DNA from: Rhizobium sp. R634 | GTDB lineage: Bacteria > Pseudomonadota > Alphaproteobacteria > Rhizobiales > Rhizobiaceae | DNA length: 64,000 nt | Reading direction: 5' to 3' | NCBI RefSeq assembly: GCF_002211305.1 | Contig: NZ_LOKW01000024.1 | Location: 453,544-517,543 of the forward strand | Part shown: positions 50,098 to 58,275 of the stretch, in pieces | Position numbering within the stretch: position 1 is the first letter of the stretch | How the letters are laid out: every line of letters starts with the position of its first letter | Notes under the pieces: model-generated | The model's input: only the letters and a program-made list of their open reading frames with translations | What the model was told of the DNA's origin: nothing | The model's database searches: none | Translations under genes and position numbers: made by a program

Positions 50098-51090
50098 CTA
50101 TTCCGCCGGCTGAAGCTCGGCCGGCTGGAAGCGATAGGTGGTCGAGCAGAATTCGCAGGTAACGGCGATCTCGCCGTTTTCCTGGCTCGCTTCGATTTCC
50201 TCGGCGCTGAAGCCCTTCAGCACGGTACCGATCTTTTCGCGCGAACAGCTGCAGCGATCGAGGACCGCCCGCGGTTCGTAGACGCGCACGCCGCGCTCGT
50301 GGAACAGGCGGAACAGCAGCCGCTCGGTCCCGACCTGGGGATCGGTGAGTTCGTCGGCGTCGATGGTCTCGACCAGCGAACGCGCTTCGGCCCAGGCGTC
50401 ATCCTCTCCATGCGGGCGGTCGCCGGTGTCGCCGTCGCCGCCGTGGAGATCCGGCTGGCGCATGCGCTCCGGCGCCTCCGGCAGGAACTGGGCGACAAGG
50501 CCGCCGGCCCGCCAGCGATGGCGCGGCTTGCCCGCTTCATCGCGATCGAAGAGCTCGGCCGCCGCAAGGCGCACGCGCGTCGGGATCTGTTCCGACTGGC
50601 GGAAATAGACGCCGGCGATGTCCTCGAGCGAGGTGCCGTCCAGCGCAACGATGCCCTGATAAGGCTGGCCGAACTTGCCTTGGTCGATGGTGAAGGCGAG
50701 CACGCCCTTGCCGAGCAGTTGCTCCGGCTCGGTTTCGCCCGATGCGACAGCCTTGTTGAGCAGCGCCTGATCGAAGCGGGCATAGGCGCGGACATTTTCC
50801 GGCGTCGAGAAATCGGCGACGAGAAGATCGACCGGTCCGTCACCCTTGGTCTGCACCGTGAACTTGCCCTCGAACTTCAAGGAGGTGCCGAGCAGCACCG
50901 TCAGCACGACGACTTCGGCCAGCAACCGGGCGACGGGCGCCGGATAATGATGACGCTCGAGGATCGCATCGAGCATCGGGCCGAGCTGGACGGCGCGCCC
51001 GCGCACATCCAGGCCTTCCACCTGAAAGGGGACGACATGGTCATCGCCGGCGAAATCGAACTGGCCTAGAACGGCTGCAGCTTCTGCCAT
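50098..51090 (-). CDS. hslO: Hsp33 redox-regulated chaperone
   Basis: A 330-aa Hsp33. The C-terminal redox switch is intact, DRCSCSREKIG (~268-278) and CEFCSTTYRF (~304-313), i.e. CxC plus CxxC binding zinc when reduced. The N-terminal domain has LGTSLKFEGKFTVQTKGDGP and GKGVLAFTIDQGKFGQPYQG. Oxidation releases zinc and activates holdase function. The ATG at 51090 is preferred with AGGAG 8 bases upstream. A GTG at 51099 is in frame. It follows argF in the same operon. Confidence 0.93.
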   Translation of the reverse strand: MAEAAAVLGQFDFAGDDHVVPFQVEGLDVRGRAVQLGPMLDAILERHHYPAPVARLLAEVVVLTVLLGTSLKFEGKFTVQTKGDGPVDLLVADFSTPENVRAYARFDQALLNKAVASGETEPEQLLGKGVLAFTIDQGKFGQPYQGIVALDGTSLEDIAGVYFRQSEQIPTRVRLAAAELFDRDEAGKPRHRWRAGGLVAQFLPEAPERMRQPDLHGGDGDTGDRPHGEDDAWAEARSLVETIDADELTDPQVGTERLLFRLFHERGVRVYEPRAVLDRCSCSREKIGTVLKGFSAEEIEASQENGEIAVTCEFCSTTYRFQPAELQPAE

Positions 51091-51178
51091 GGCTTTCACT
51101 CCTCATTGTCAGAGCGACGGCCAAGGTGCCCGGCGCTCGCGCGGTCGCGAGCTTTGACTCACGACGTCCGATTATGGT

Positions 51179-52093
51179 TCAGATCGCGCCCAGGCACCAA
51201 GCTAGAATCGATTTCTGCGCATGAAGGCGGTTTTCCGCCTCATCGAAGACCACGGATTGCGGGCCGTCGATCACATCATCCGTCACTTCCTCACCGCGAT
51301 GGGCGGGCAGGCAATGCATGAACAATGCATCGCTGCCGGCCTTGGCCATCAAGGCCGCGTTGACCTGATAAGGCTGGAAGACGTTGTGACCCCGGGCCCG
51401 ATGTTCCTGATTCATGGAGACCCAGGTATCGGTCACCACGCAATCGACGCCGGCGACCGCACGGTCGGCATCATGGCAGAGCATGATTTCGGCGCCCTCA
51501 TTGCGGGCCCAGTTCAGATAGTGATCCTTGGGCTCCGAACCAAGAGGCACGGCCATGTTCATGCGGTAGCCGAAACGCGCGGCCCCTTCGACCAGCGAAT
51601 GCAGCACGTTGTTGCCGTCGCCGGTCCAGGCGATGGTCTTGCCCTTGATGGGCCCGCGATGCTCTTCGAAGGTCATGATATCGGCCATGATCTGGCACGG
51701 ATGCGTGTCGTCGGTCAGCGCATTGATGACAGGCACGGTCGCATGCTCGGCGAGTTCTAGAAGGCGCGAATGCTCGGTCGTGCGGATCATGATCGCATCG
51801 ACATAACGCGACAGCACCTTGGCGGTATCGCCGATCGTCTCGGCACGGCCGAGCTGCATCTCGGTGCCGGAAAGGAACAGCGTCTCGCCGCCGAGCTGGC
51901 GCATGCCGACATCGAAGGAGACGCGGGTGCGCGTCGACGGCTTTTCGAAGATCATCGCCAGCATCTTGCCGTCGAGAGGCTTGTCGCCCTTGCCGGCCTT
52001 GAAGGCCTGCTTACGAGCGAGCGCATCGTTCATGATGGTTCTGAGATCGGAGGATGTGACCGCCGAAAGGTCGAGAAAATGCTTAGGAGCCAT
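51179..52093 (-). CDS. argF: Ornithine carbamoyltransferase
   Basis: A 304-aa OTCase: ornithine + carbamoyl phosphate to citrulline. Visible motifs: carbamoyl-phosphate site FEKPSTRTRVSFDVGM (~50-65), DDTHPCQIMAD (~127-137), ornithine-binding DTWVSM (~225-230) and HCLPAHRGEEV (~264-274). It lies 18 bases downstream of argD and upstream of hslO. This argD-argF-hslO order is typical of rhizobia. Confidence 0.95.
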   Translation of the reverse strand: MAPKHFLDLSAVTSSDLRTIMNDALARKQAFKAGKGDKPLDGKMLAMIFEKPSTRTRVSFDVGMRQLGGETLFLSGTEMQLGRAETIGDTAKVLSRYVDAIMIRTTEHSRLLELAEHATVPVINALTDDTHPCQIMADIMTFEEHRGPIKGKTIAWTGDGNNVLHSLVEGAARFGYRMNMAVPLGSEPKDHYLNWARNEGAEIMLCHDADRAVAGVDCVVTDTWVSMNQEHRARGHNVFQPYQVNAALMAKAGSDALFMHCLPAHRGEEVTDDVIDGPQSVVFDEAENRLHAQKSILAWCLGAI

Positions 52094-52111
52094 ATCGTGT
52101 TTTTACCTCGT

Positions 52112-53311
52112 TCAAGCCGTCTTCTTCACCTTGGAGGCGCGAATGCTTTCGGCAGCGCGCTCGATCCGGACGAGGCCCTCGCGGGCTTCCTCGGCGGTGA
52201 CGACGAGAGGGGGAATAAGGCGGATGACGTTATCGCCGGCCGGCACGCCGAGCAGATGCGCCTCGCGGATCGCCTGCAGCAGTTCGGCCGAGGGAACGGC
52301 GGCCTTGATGCCGAGCAGAAGGCCCTCCCCGCGCACATCCTCGATCACATCGGGATAGCGATCCTTGAGCGAAGCCAGCCCCTGGCGGAAGACCAGCGCG
52401 ACGTCGCGCACTTGCTGGAGAAAGCCATCGGCAAGAATGACGTCGAGCACGGCGCTGCCGACGGCCATGGCTAGCGGGTTGCCGCCGTAGGTCGAGCCAT
52501 GCGTACCGGCTTTCATGCCTGAGGCGGCTTCTGCCGTCGCAAGGCAGGCGCCGAGCGGAAAGCCGCCGCCGATGCCCTTGGCAACGGCCATGATATCGGG
52601 CGTCACGCCGGACCATTCATGGGCGAAGAGCTTGCCTGTGCGGCCGACGCCGGTTTGGACCTCGTCGAGGATCAGAAGCAGATCCTTTTCGTCGCAGAGC
52701 TGTCGAAGCGCCTTCATGAATTCGTTGGTGGCGGGGCGCACACCGCCCTCGCCCTGCACCGGCTCAATGAGGATCGCGGCCGTGGCATCGGTGACCGCGG
52801 CACGGACGGCGTCGATGTCGCCGAAGGCCACCTGATCGAAACCCGGCGCCTTCGGACCGAAGCCTTCGAGATATTTCTCCTGGCCGCCGGCGGCGATCGT
52901 CGCGATCGTGCGCCCGTGGAAGGCGCCTTCGAAGGTGATGATGTGGAAGCGCTCGGGATGACCCTTGGAAAACTGATAGCGGCGCGCCGTCTTAATGGCG
53001 CATTCCAGCGCTTCCGCGCCCGAATTGGTGAAGAACACCTTGTCGGCGAAGGTTATGTCGGTCAGGCGTTTCGCCAGGCGCTCCTGGCCGGGGATCTCAT
53101 AGATGTTCGAGAGGTGCCAGACCTTGTCGGCCTGCTCCTTCAGCGCGCCGACCACATGCGGATTGCTGTGGCCGACGGACGTGACGGCCACGCCGGCGCC
53201 GAAATCGAGATACCGCTCGCCGCTTTCGGTGATCAGCCATACGCCCTCGCCTCGCTCGAACCGCAACGGGGCACGAGAATAGGTGTCATAAAGCGGCGCG
53301 GCTTCAGCCAT
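52112..53311 (-). CDS. argD: Acetylornithine aminotransferase
   Basis: A 399-aa class III PLP aminotransferase: converts N-acetylglutamate semialdehyde to acetylornithine in arginine synthesis. Signatures: GAGVAVTSVGHSNPHVV (~37-53), FFTNSGAEALECAIKTAR (~93-110), LILDEVQTGVGRTGKLF (~212-228) and Schiff-base Lys in IMAVAKGIGGGFPLGA (~240-255). First gene of the arg operon. A hairpin plus U-run lies in its leader (53371-53400). Confidence 0.94.
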   Translation of the reverse strand: MAEAAPLYDTYSRAPLRFERGEGVWLITESGERYLDFGAGVAVTSVGHSNPHVVGALKEQADKVWHLSNIYEIPGQERLAKRLTDITFADKVFFTNSGAEALECAIKTARRYQFSKGHPERFHIITFEGAFHGRTIATIAAGGQEKYLEGFGPKAPGFDQVAFGDIDAVRAAVTDATAAILIEPVQGEGGVRPATNEFMKALRQLCDEKDLLLILDEVQTGVGRTGKLFAHEWSGVTPDIMAVAKGIGGGFPLGACLATAEAASGMKAGTHGSTYGGNPLAMAVGSAVLDVILADGFLQQVRDVALVFRQGLASLKDRYPDVIEDVRGEGLLLGIKAAVPSAELLQAIREAHLLGVPAGDNVIRLIPPLVVTAEEAREGLVRIERAAESIRASKVKKTA

Positions 53312-53370
53312 GGCGCGGTCTCCCGATCTAAAGTTATGGGCAGCGGACTCCGGCTAAGAAAACAATGCCC

Positions 53371-53436
53371 GAAAAATCAAAAATGCCGCCTTGCGGCGGC
53401 GAGCGGTACTATTTCCTTTTCGCGCTGCAATGTCAA
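53371..53436 (-). promoter_or_regulatory. argD promoter with leader hairpin and U-tract
   Basis: On the minus strand TTGACA (53436-53431), a 17-bp spacer and AATAGT form a promoter. Directly after the predicted start comes GCCGCC-GCAA-GGCGGC (53400-53385), followed by ATTTTTGATTTTT (53384-53371). This looks like an intrinsic terminator or attenuator 60 bases before the argD start codon. Confidence 0.5.
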
Positions 53437-53552
53437 CAAAACTGCGCCCTTAGCGTATGCAGCACGCTTGTACAGCGGCATTTTCAGCCTTCAACAGGCA
53501 TTATTGCAGAAATGACACGCGAGGGCAGCAAGTTGGGGAAAACTTGAAATTC

Positions 53553-53589
53553 GATTCATCCGGATTCCCGCGACTCTTGTCACGGAGTC
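53553..53589. promoter_or_regulatory. Cluster of four GANTC (CcrM) sites upstream of gcrA
   Basis: GATTC (53553), GATTC (53563), GACTC (53572) and GAGTC (53585) fall within 37 bases, and a fifth GATTC lies at 53698. GANTC is the target of the cell-cycle methylase CcrM. GcrA acts with sigma70 at promoters bearing these sites, so cell-cycle-dependent and autoregulated expression of gcrA is likely. The rest of 53437-53735 holds no gene. Confidence 0.65.
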
Positions 53590-53735
53590 CGCCTCACACT
53601 AGGTTAAAGTTCAATTACTAGACTGCATGCGGCGGAACTAGTCACCAAAATTGATCAGGCGTTTCTTGTTTCGGAGGCTTCCGGGACAACGGTGAGGGAT
53701 TCTGCCATCACCAACGCAAAAGGTGGAGACAGGGC

Positions 53736-54269
53736 ATGAACTGGACAGACGAGCGGGTCGAGAAACTCAAGAAGCTATGGTCCGAAGGACTGAGCGCCAG
53801 CCAGATCGCGGCGCAGCTTGGCGGCGTGAGCCGAAACGCGGTTATCGGCAAGGTGCACCGGCTGAGCCTTCCCGGCCGCGCCAAGGCCGGCGGCACGGCG
53901 ACCGCCGCGCGCACGCCGAAGCGCAATACCTCGGCGCCCCGCGCGCCGAACTATGCCTCGCGCATCACCACCCGCACCGTGACCCGCCAGCAGGGCGCAA
54001 CGATGCTGAAGGAAGAGATCGAGGTCGAAGCCGTCGAGGAAATGGAATATGTGCCGAAGGGCAACGTGGTCGTGCCGATCTCGCGCCGCCTCGGCCTGAC
54101 GGAACTCACCGAACGCACCTGCAAATGGCCGGTCGGCGATCCGCTGAAGGACGACTTCCATTTCTGCGGCTGCGAATCCCCCGACAACTCGCCCTATTGC
54201 AGCTACCACCAGCGCCTCGCCTACCAGCCGGTCAACGAACGCCGCCGGGCCGCCGCGCGGGTCAGCTGA
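53736..54269 (+). CDS. gcrA: GcrA cell cycle regulator
   Basis: A 177-aa GcrA. The N-terminal DNA-binding domain begins MNWTDERVEKLKKLWSEGLS, then ASQIAAQLGGVSRNAVIGKV and a HRLSLPGR motif (residues 1-47). A basic Ala/Pro linker follows. The C-terminal sigma70-binding region has TCKWPVGDPLKDDFHFCGCE and YCSYHQRLAYQP. GcrA is an essential sigma70 co-activator at CcrM-methylated promoters in alphaproteobacteria. AGGTGGAGA lies upstream of the ATG. Confidence 0.95.
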   Translation: MNWTDERVEKLKKLWSEGLSASQIAAQLGGVSRNAVIGKVHRLSLPGRAKAGGTATAARTPKRNTSAPRAPNYASRITTRTVTRQQGATMLKEEIEVEAVEEMEYVPKGNVVVPISRRLGLTELTERTCKWPVGDPLKDDFHFCGCESPDNSPYCSYHQRLAYQPVNERRRAAARVS

Positions 54270-54296
54270 AAGCGCGATATTAGCGAGAAATAAGAA

Positions 54297-54320
54297 ACGG
54301 GCCGCTCGGCCCGTTTTTTT
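54297..54320 (+). terminator. Rho-independent terminator of gcrA
   Basis: ACGGGCC-GCTC-GGCCCGT followed by seven T. It starts 27 bases after the gcrA stop codon. Confidence 0.88.
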
Positions 54321-54439
54321 GTGCCCGGTAGGAGTGGAAGCGCTTAAAGCTTCTGCTCTGTTTTCCCCGACGCGCCGCAGGCGTCAATTCGACCGGCCGG
54401 TCTGCTGATGAAGAGCCGCTCCTACCTTCTTGGATGCGC

Positions 54440-55459
54440 CTAACCACCAATCCTGATCACCGCCTTGATCAGGCCGTTCTTCTCATGCGCCCAGCGCGCG
54501 AGGTCGCGCGGCGCATCGGTGAGCGTCGTGCGGTGGGTGATGAGTTGGTTGACCGGCACGAGGCCTTTGGCGATCGAATCCGCCACATGCTCGAAATCGG
54601 CGCGGGTGGCGTTGCGGCTGCCGATCACCATCATTTCGCGTTTGTGGAATTCGGGGTCGGAGAAGCGGATATCGTCCTTGACGACGCTGACCAGCACCAG
54701 CGCACCGCCATGGGCGACGAAGGAAAAGGCCTTCTCCATCGACGGGCCGTAGCCCGTCGCGTCGAAAACCACGTCGAAACCGTCGCCGCCGGTTATCTCC
54801 CGTACGGCATCCGCCGTTCTATCGTTGGCGACTATGCCTGAGGTGAAGCCGAAGCGTTCGGCTGCCATCTGCAGCCGCTCGGCGCTGGTGTCGAGCAGCG
54901 TCACCTCGTGACCTGCGATGCGCGAGAAGATCGCCGTCCCAAGCCCGATCGGCCCGGCGCCGATCACAAGCGAGCGGGCTCCGGCGCCGGTCATCGATCG
55001 GCGCACCGCGTGGGCGCCGATCGCCAGGAATTCGACCGTTGCCGCCGCCTCGAGACTCAGGCCCTTGGCGGGATAGAGATTGCTCGCCGGAACCGAAATC
55101 TCTTCGCAGAAGGCACCATCGGTGTGGACGCCGAGCACCTTGATATTGGTGCAGCAGTTCGGCTTGCCTTGGCGGCAGGCGATGCATTGGCCGCAGGAGA
55201 GATAGGGATTGACGATGACGGGTGTGCCGGGCGCCATAGCAACGCCGTCGCCGGCCTCCAGCACCGTCGCCGAGATCTCATGCCCCATCACCCGGGGATA
55301 TTCGAGGAAGGGATGTTTGCCCTCGAAGATGTGGTAATCCGTGCCGCAGATGCCGACATGGCTGACGGCAAGGCGCACCCAGCCGGGTGCCGGTGCCACG
55401 GGCGATGGACGTTCGGCGATGTCGAGCACGCCGGGCTCCCGGCAAACAACTGCTTTCAT
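54440..55459 (-). CDS. Zinc-dependent sugar/polyol (sugar-acid) dehydrogenase
   Basis: A 339-aa medium-chain dehydrogenase. Catalytic zinc: Cys in VGICGTDYH and His-Glu in VMGHEIS. Structural zinc: four Cys in SCGQCIACRQGKPNCC (~90-106). NAD site: VIGAGPIGLGTAIFSRIAG (~165-183) with an acidic residue after the second strand (LLDTS), favouring NAD. It is the last gene of the transporter-catabolic operon and probably oxidises a sugar acid such as galactonate, gulonate or a deoxy-keto acid. The substrate is inferred only from context. Confidence 0.82.
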   Translation of the reverse strand: MKAVVCREPGVLDIAERPSPVAPAPGWVRLAVSHVGICGTDYHIFEGKHPFLEYPRVMGHEISATVLEAGDGVAMAPGTPVIVNPYLSCGQCIACRQGKPNCCTNIKVLGVHTDGAFCEEISVPASNLYPAKGLSLEAAATVEFLAIGAHAVRRSMTGAGARSLVIGAGPIGLGTAIFSRIAGHEVTLLDTSAERLQMAAERFGFTSGIVANDRTADAVREITGGDGFDVVFDATGYGPSMEKAFSFVAHGGALVLVSVVKDDIRFSDPEFHKREMMVIGSRNATRADFEHVADSIAKGLVPVNQLITHRTTLTDAPRDLARWAHEKNGLIKAVIRIGG

Positions 55460-55521
55460 GACAAATCTCGCATTGCTGGAATGAGGAAGCCGGCCCTTCC
55501 GAGACCGGCTTTCTCTTTGGG

Positions 55522-56496
55522 TCAATTGCTCTTGCGGCGGCGCAGCTGGTCGAAGAAGACGATCACGATGATCAGGAGACCGGTGATGATACGCTGCCAG
55601 AAGGAGTTGACGTTCAGAAGGTTTGCGCCGTTGTTGATGGTGGCGAGAATGAAGGCGCCGATCAGCGGGCCGTGAACCGAGCCGACCGCGCCGAAGAGGC
55701 TGGTGCCGCCGATAACCGAGGACGCGATCGCCTGCAGTTCCCAGCCGTCGGCCTGCGTTGCGTTGCCGATGGCGATGCGCGAGGCGAGCAGCACGCCGAC
55801 GAAGGCGGCGAAAGAGGCCGAGAGGATATAGGCAAGGTAGATCATGGCCTTGACGTTGACGCCGGAAAGACGCGCGGCTTCCGCATTCGAGCCGACCGCG
55901 AAGAGATAGCGGCCCCAGCGGCTGAGATGCAGGAAGACGAAGGACGGGATCGCCACCAGGATGACCATCCAGAACAGGCTCGGAATGCCGAGGAAATCGG
56001 CGCGCGCGAAATTGCTGAAACTCTCATCGGTGATACTGATCGTCGAGCCGTTGGTGATCAGCAGGCCGATGCCGCGCAGCGATGTCAGCGTCGCCAGCGT
56101 GATGATGAAGGGCGGCAGGCCCATATGGACGATGCCGAAGCCGTGGAAGGCGCCGATCGCCACGCCGATCGCGAGCGTCAGCGCGATCGCTCCCCAGAGC
56201 GGCACGCCCGCCTGCAGCAGCCAGGCGATGATGACCGTGCAGAAGCCGACGATGGCGCCGACTGACAGGTCGATGCCGGCGGTGATGATGACGAAGGTCT
56301 GGCCGAGCGCGAGGATTGCCGTCATCGCGCCCTGTCGCAGCAGGTTCGAGATGTTGAGCGGCGTCCAGAAGGCCTCCGTCCGGATGGCGAGCACGAGCCA
56401 GAGGAAGAGGAGCAGCCCGAGCAAAGTCAGGCCGAACAGGATGTTCATTTTCCGGCGCGGCGGCGGCGCGGCAATTTCGGTGGGGGTGGTGGTCAT
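55522..56496 (-). CDS. Sugar ABC transporter permease (RbsC-like)
   Basis: A 324-aa permease with 8-10 helices and the CUT2/RbsC signature: GQTFVIITAGIDLSVGAIVG (~64-83), GFGIVHMGLPPFIITLATL (~118-136) and AIASSVIGGTSLFGAVGSV (~240-258, cytoplasmic EAA-like loop). The start at 56496 follows GAGGGAGAG. It forms the importer with the ATPase and binding protein encoded upstream. Confidence 0.92.
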   Translation of the reverse strand: MTTTPTEIAAPPPRRKMNILFGLTLLGLLLFLWLVLAIRTEAFWTPLNISNLLRQGAMTAILALGQTFVIITAGIDLSVGAIVGFCTVIIAWLLQAGVPLWGAIALTLAIGVAIGAFHGFGIVHMGLPPFIITLATLTSLRGIGLLITNGSTISITDESFSNFARADFLGIPSLFWMVILVAIPSFVFLHLSRWGRYLFAVGSNAEAARLSGVNVKAMIYLAYILSASFAAFVGVLLASRIAIGNATQADGWELQAIASSVIGGTSLFGAVGSVHGPLIGAFILATINNGANLLNVNSFWQRIITGLLIIVIVFFDQLRRRKSN

Positions 56497-56513
56497 CAGT
56501 TCTCTCCCTCTTA

Positions 56514-56616
56514 GAGCATTTCCGTTTTTCTCCGAACCACGAAATGCTCTATCTATTTGTCTTAACGCAATTTCCGGACGCAAAACCGCGGTGCACTTTT
56601 GCTGGAATTGCTTATG
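56514..56616. repeat. Rhizobial intergenic mosaic repeat
   Basis: AGAGCATTTCCGTTTTTC pairs with GAAATGCTCT. The following segment, GCAATTTCCGGACGCAAAAC to GGAATTGCTTA, recurs in inverted orientation at 60979-61040. It is an intergenic palindromic element of the RIME type common in Rhizobium, here within an ABC-transporter operon between ATPase and permease. Confidence 0.68.
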
Positions 56617-56617
56617 C

Positions 56618-58171
56618 TCAGACGCCGATCGCTTCGCTGAGCACTTCTTCATGCGTCGCCGCATGGAAATCATGGCTGGCGACGAGCTTGCCGCCGCGGA
56701 AGACGTGCAGCCGGTCGGCCAGTTCATAGACTTCGGGCAGGTAGGAGGAGATCAGGATGATGCCTGCGCCCTCCTTCAAAAGCTTGGCGAAGAGCCGGTA
56801 GATTTCCGCCTTGGTGCCGACGTCGACGCCGACGGTCGGCTCGTCGAAGATGAACAGCCTTGCGCCGTGGCTCAGCCACTTGCCGATGACGATCTTCTGC
56901 TGGTTGCCGCCCGACATGCTCGAAGCCGGAACCCGCCGGCTCGGCGTCTTGATGCTGAGATCGCGGATCTGCTTGTCGGCATTGGCCGATTCCCGCGCAT
57001 GGTTGATGACCGGCCCGTGGCTCAACCGCCCGAAGACCGGCAGATTGATGTTGAGACCGATCGGCAGGTTGAGGCAAAGCCCTTGGTCGCGCCGGCTTTC
57101 CGGCGCCAGCGCAATGCCGAGTTCCATGGCGGTGCGCTCGTTCCTGATATCGACAGGCTTGCCCATCCACGCGATCTCGCCTGATGTTATCGGCTGGCGC
57201 CCGTACAGTCCGAGCGCGAATTCGCTGCGCCCGGCGCCGATCAGGCCATAGAGGCCGACGATCTGCCCTGCCTTGACGCTCAGCGAAACATCTTCGAAGC
57301 CCGGACCCGAAAGGCCGCGGACCTCGACGATCGTCTCGCCGATCGCAATCTCTTCCTTGTGGTAGATCTGCTCGATCGAGCGGTTGATCATCAATGCGAT
57401 CAATTCGGCATCGTTGGTCTCGCCGATCAGCCGCGTGCCGACATGGGTGCCGTCGCGCAGCACCGACACACGGTCGGCCAGCTCGAAGACTTCCTCCATG
57501 CGGTGACTGATATAGACGATGGTAACGCCTTCGCCCTGCAGGCGGCGGATCAGCTTGAAGAGCTGCGCCGATTCCTGGCGCGTCAGATAGGCTGTGGGTT
57601 CGTCGAAGATCAGGAACTGCGTGCCGCGCATGGCCGCGCGCGCGGTTGCCACCAACTGCTGCTGGCCGATCGTCAGCGAGCTCAAGAGCGCCGCCGCCGG
57701 CAGGCCGAAGCCCAGATCGTCGAGCACGGCCTGCGCCAGCTTCTCCATCTGCTTGCGGCGCATCAGGCCATAGCGGTTGACCTCGTCGCCGAGGAAGAGA
57801 TTGGCGGCGACCGTCAGGTGCGGGCAGAGCACGACTTCCTGATGCACGGCGTTGATGCCGCGCGCGATCGCCTCGTTCGGCGTCGACAGCCCCACCGGTT
57901 GGCCGCACCAGAGCACCTCGCCCGCCGTGCGGGTGATGACGCCGGTGAGCAGCTTGATGAGAGTGGATTTGCCGGCGCCGTTTTCGCCGACGATGGCGTG
58001 GATTTCGCCGGCAAGGAAGGTCATCGTCGCCGGTTTCAGCGCCTGGACATGACCGTAATTTTTCTGCAGGCCTTTGAGTTCGAGGATAGGAGACCCGGTC
58101 GGAATCCGATTGGCCTCTTTCAGCGTGGCACTGTCATCATGGCGATGACTGACCTCTTCCAGTCCGATCAT
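56618..58171 (-). CDS. Sugar ABC transporter ATP-binding protein (RbsA-like)
   Basis: A 517-aa protein with two fused ABC ATPase domains, as in CUT2 importers. First domain: Walker A AIVGENGAGKSTLIKLL (~60-76), signature LTIGQQQLVATARA, Walker B FLIFDEPTAYLT. Second domain: degenerate Walker A GLYGLIGAGRSEFALGLYG, signature MSGGNQQKIVIGKWL, Walker B LFIFDEPTVGVDVG. The non-canonical second site is usual for RbsA/MglA. Start at 58171 behind GAGGAGGAGAGG. Confidence 0.93.
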   Translation of the reverse strand: MIGLEEVSHRHDDSATLKEANRIPTGSPILELKGLQKNYGHVQALKPATMTFLAGEIHAIVGENGAGKSTLIKLLTGVITRTAGEVLWCGQPVGLSTPNEAIARGINAVHQEVVLCPHLTVAANLFLGDEVNRYGLMRRKQMEKLAQAVLDDLGFGLPAAALLSSLTIGQQQLVATARAAMRGTQFLIFDEPTAYLTRQESAQLFKLIRRLQGEGVTIVYISHRMEEVFELADRVSVLRDGTHVGTRLIGETNDAELIALMINRSIEQIYHKEEIAIGETIVEVRGLSGPGFEDVSLSVKAGQIVGLYGLIGAGRSEFALGLYGRQPITSGEIAWMGKPVDIRNERTAMELGIALAPESRRDQGLCLNLPIGLNINLPVFGRLSHGPVINHARESANADKQIRDLSIKTPSRRVPASSMSGGNQQKIVIGKWLSHGARLFIFDEPTVGVDVGTKAEIYRLFAKLLKEGAGIILISSYLPEVYELADRLHVFRGGKLVASHDFHAATHEEVLSEAIGV

Positions 58172-58233
58172 GGACCTCTCCTCCTCTTGTCGCCTCTGCA
58201 CTCCACCCTGGGAAACATACCATGGATGGAAAA

Positions 58234-58265
58234 GGCCGCGCCGGTTTTTGAAAGCCGGCGCGGCC
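58234..58265 (-). other. Intercistronic stem-loop after the binding-protein gene
   Basis: A perfect 11-bp stem, GGCCGCGCCGG/CCGGCGCGGCC, with a 10-base loop lies directly after the binding-protein stop and before the ATPase gene. Such structures protect the 3' end of binding-protein mRNA and give more binding protein than membrane subunits. Confidence 0.7.
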
Positions 58266-58275
58266 CGTTTGTCGG

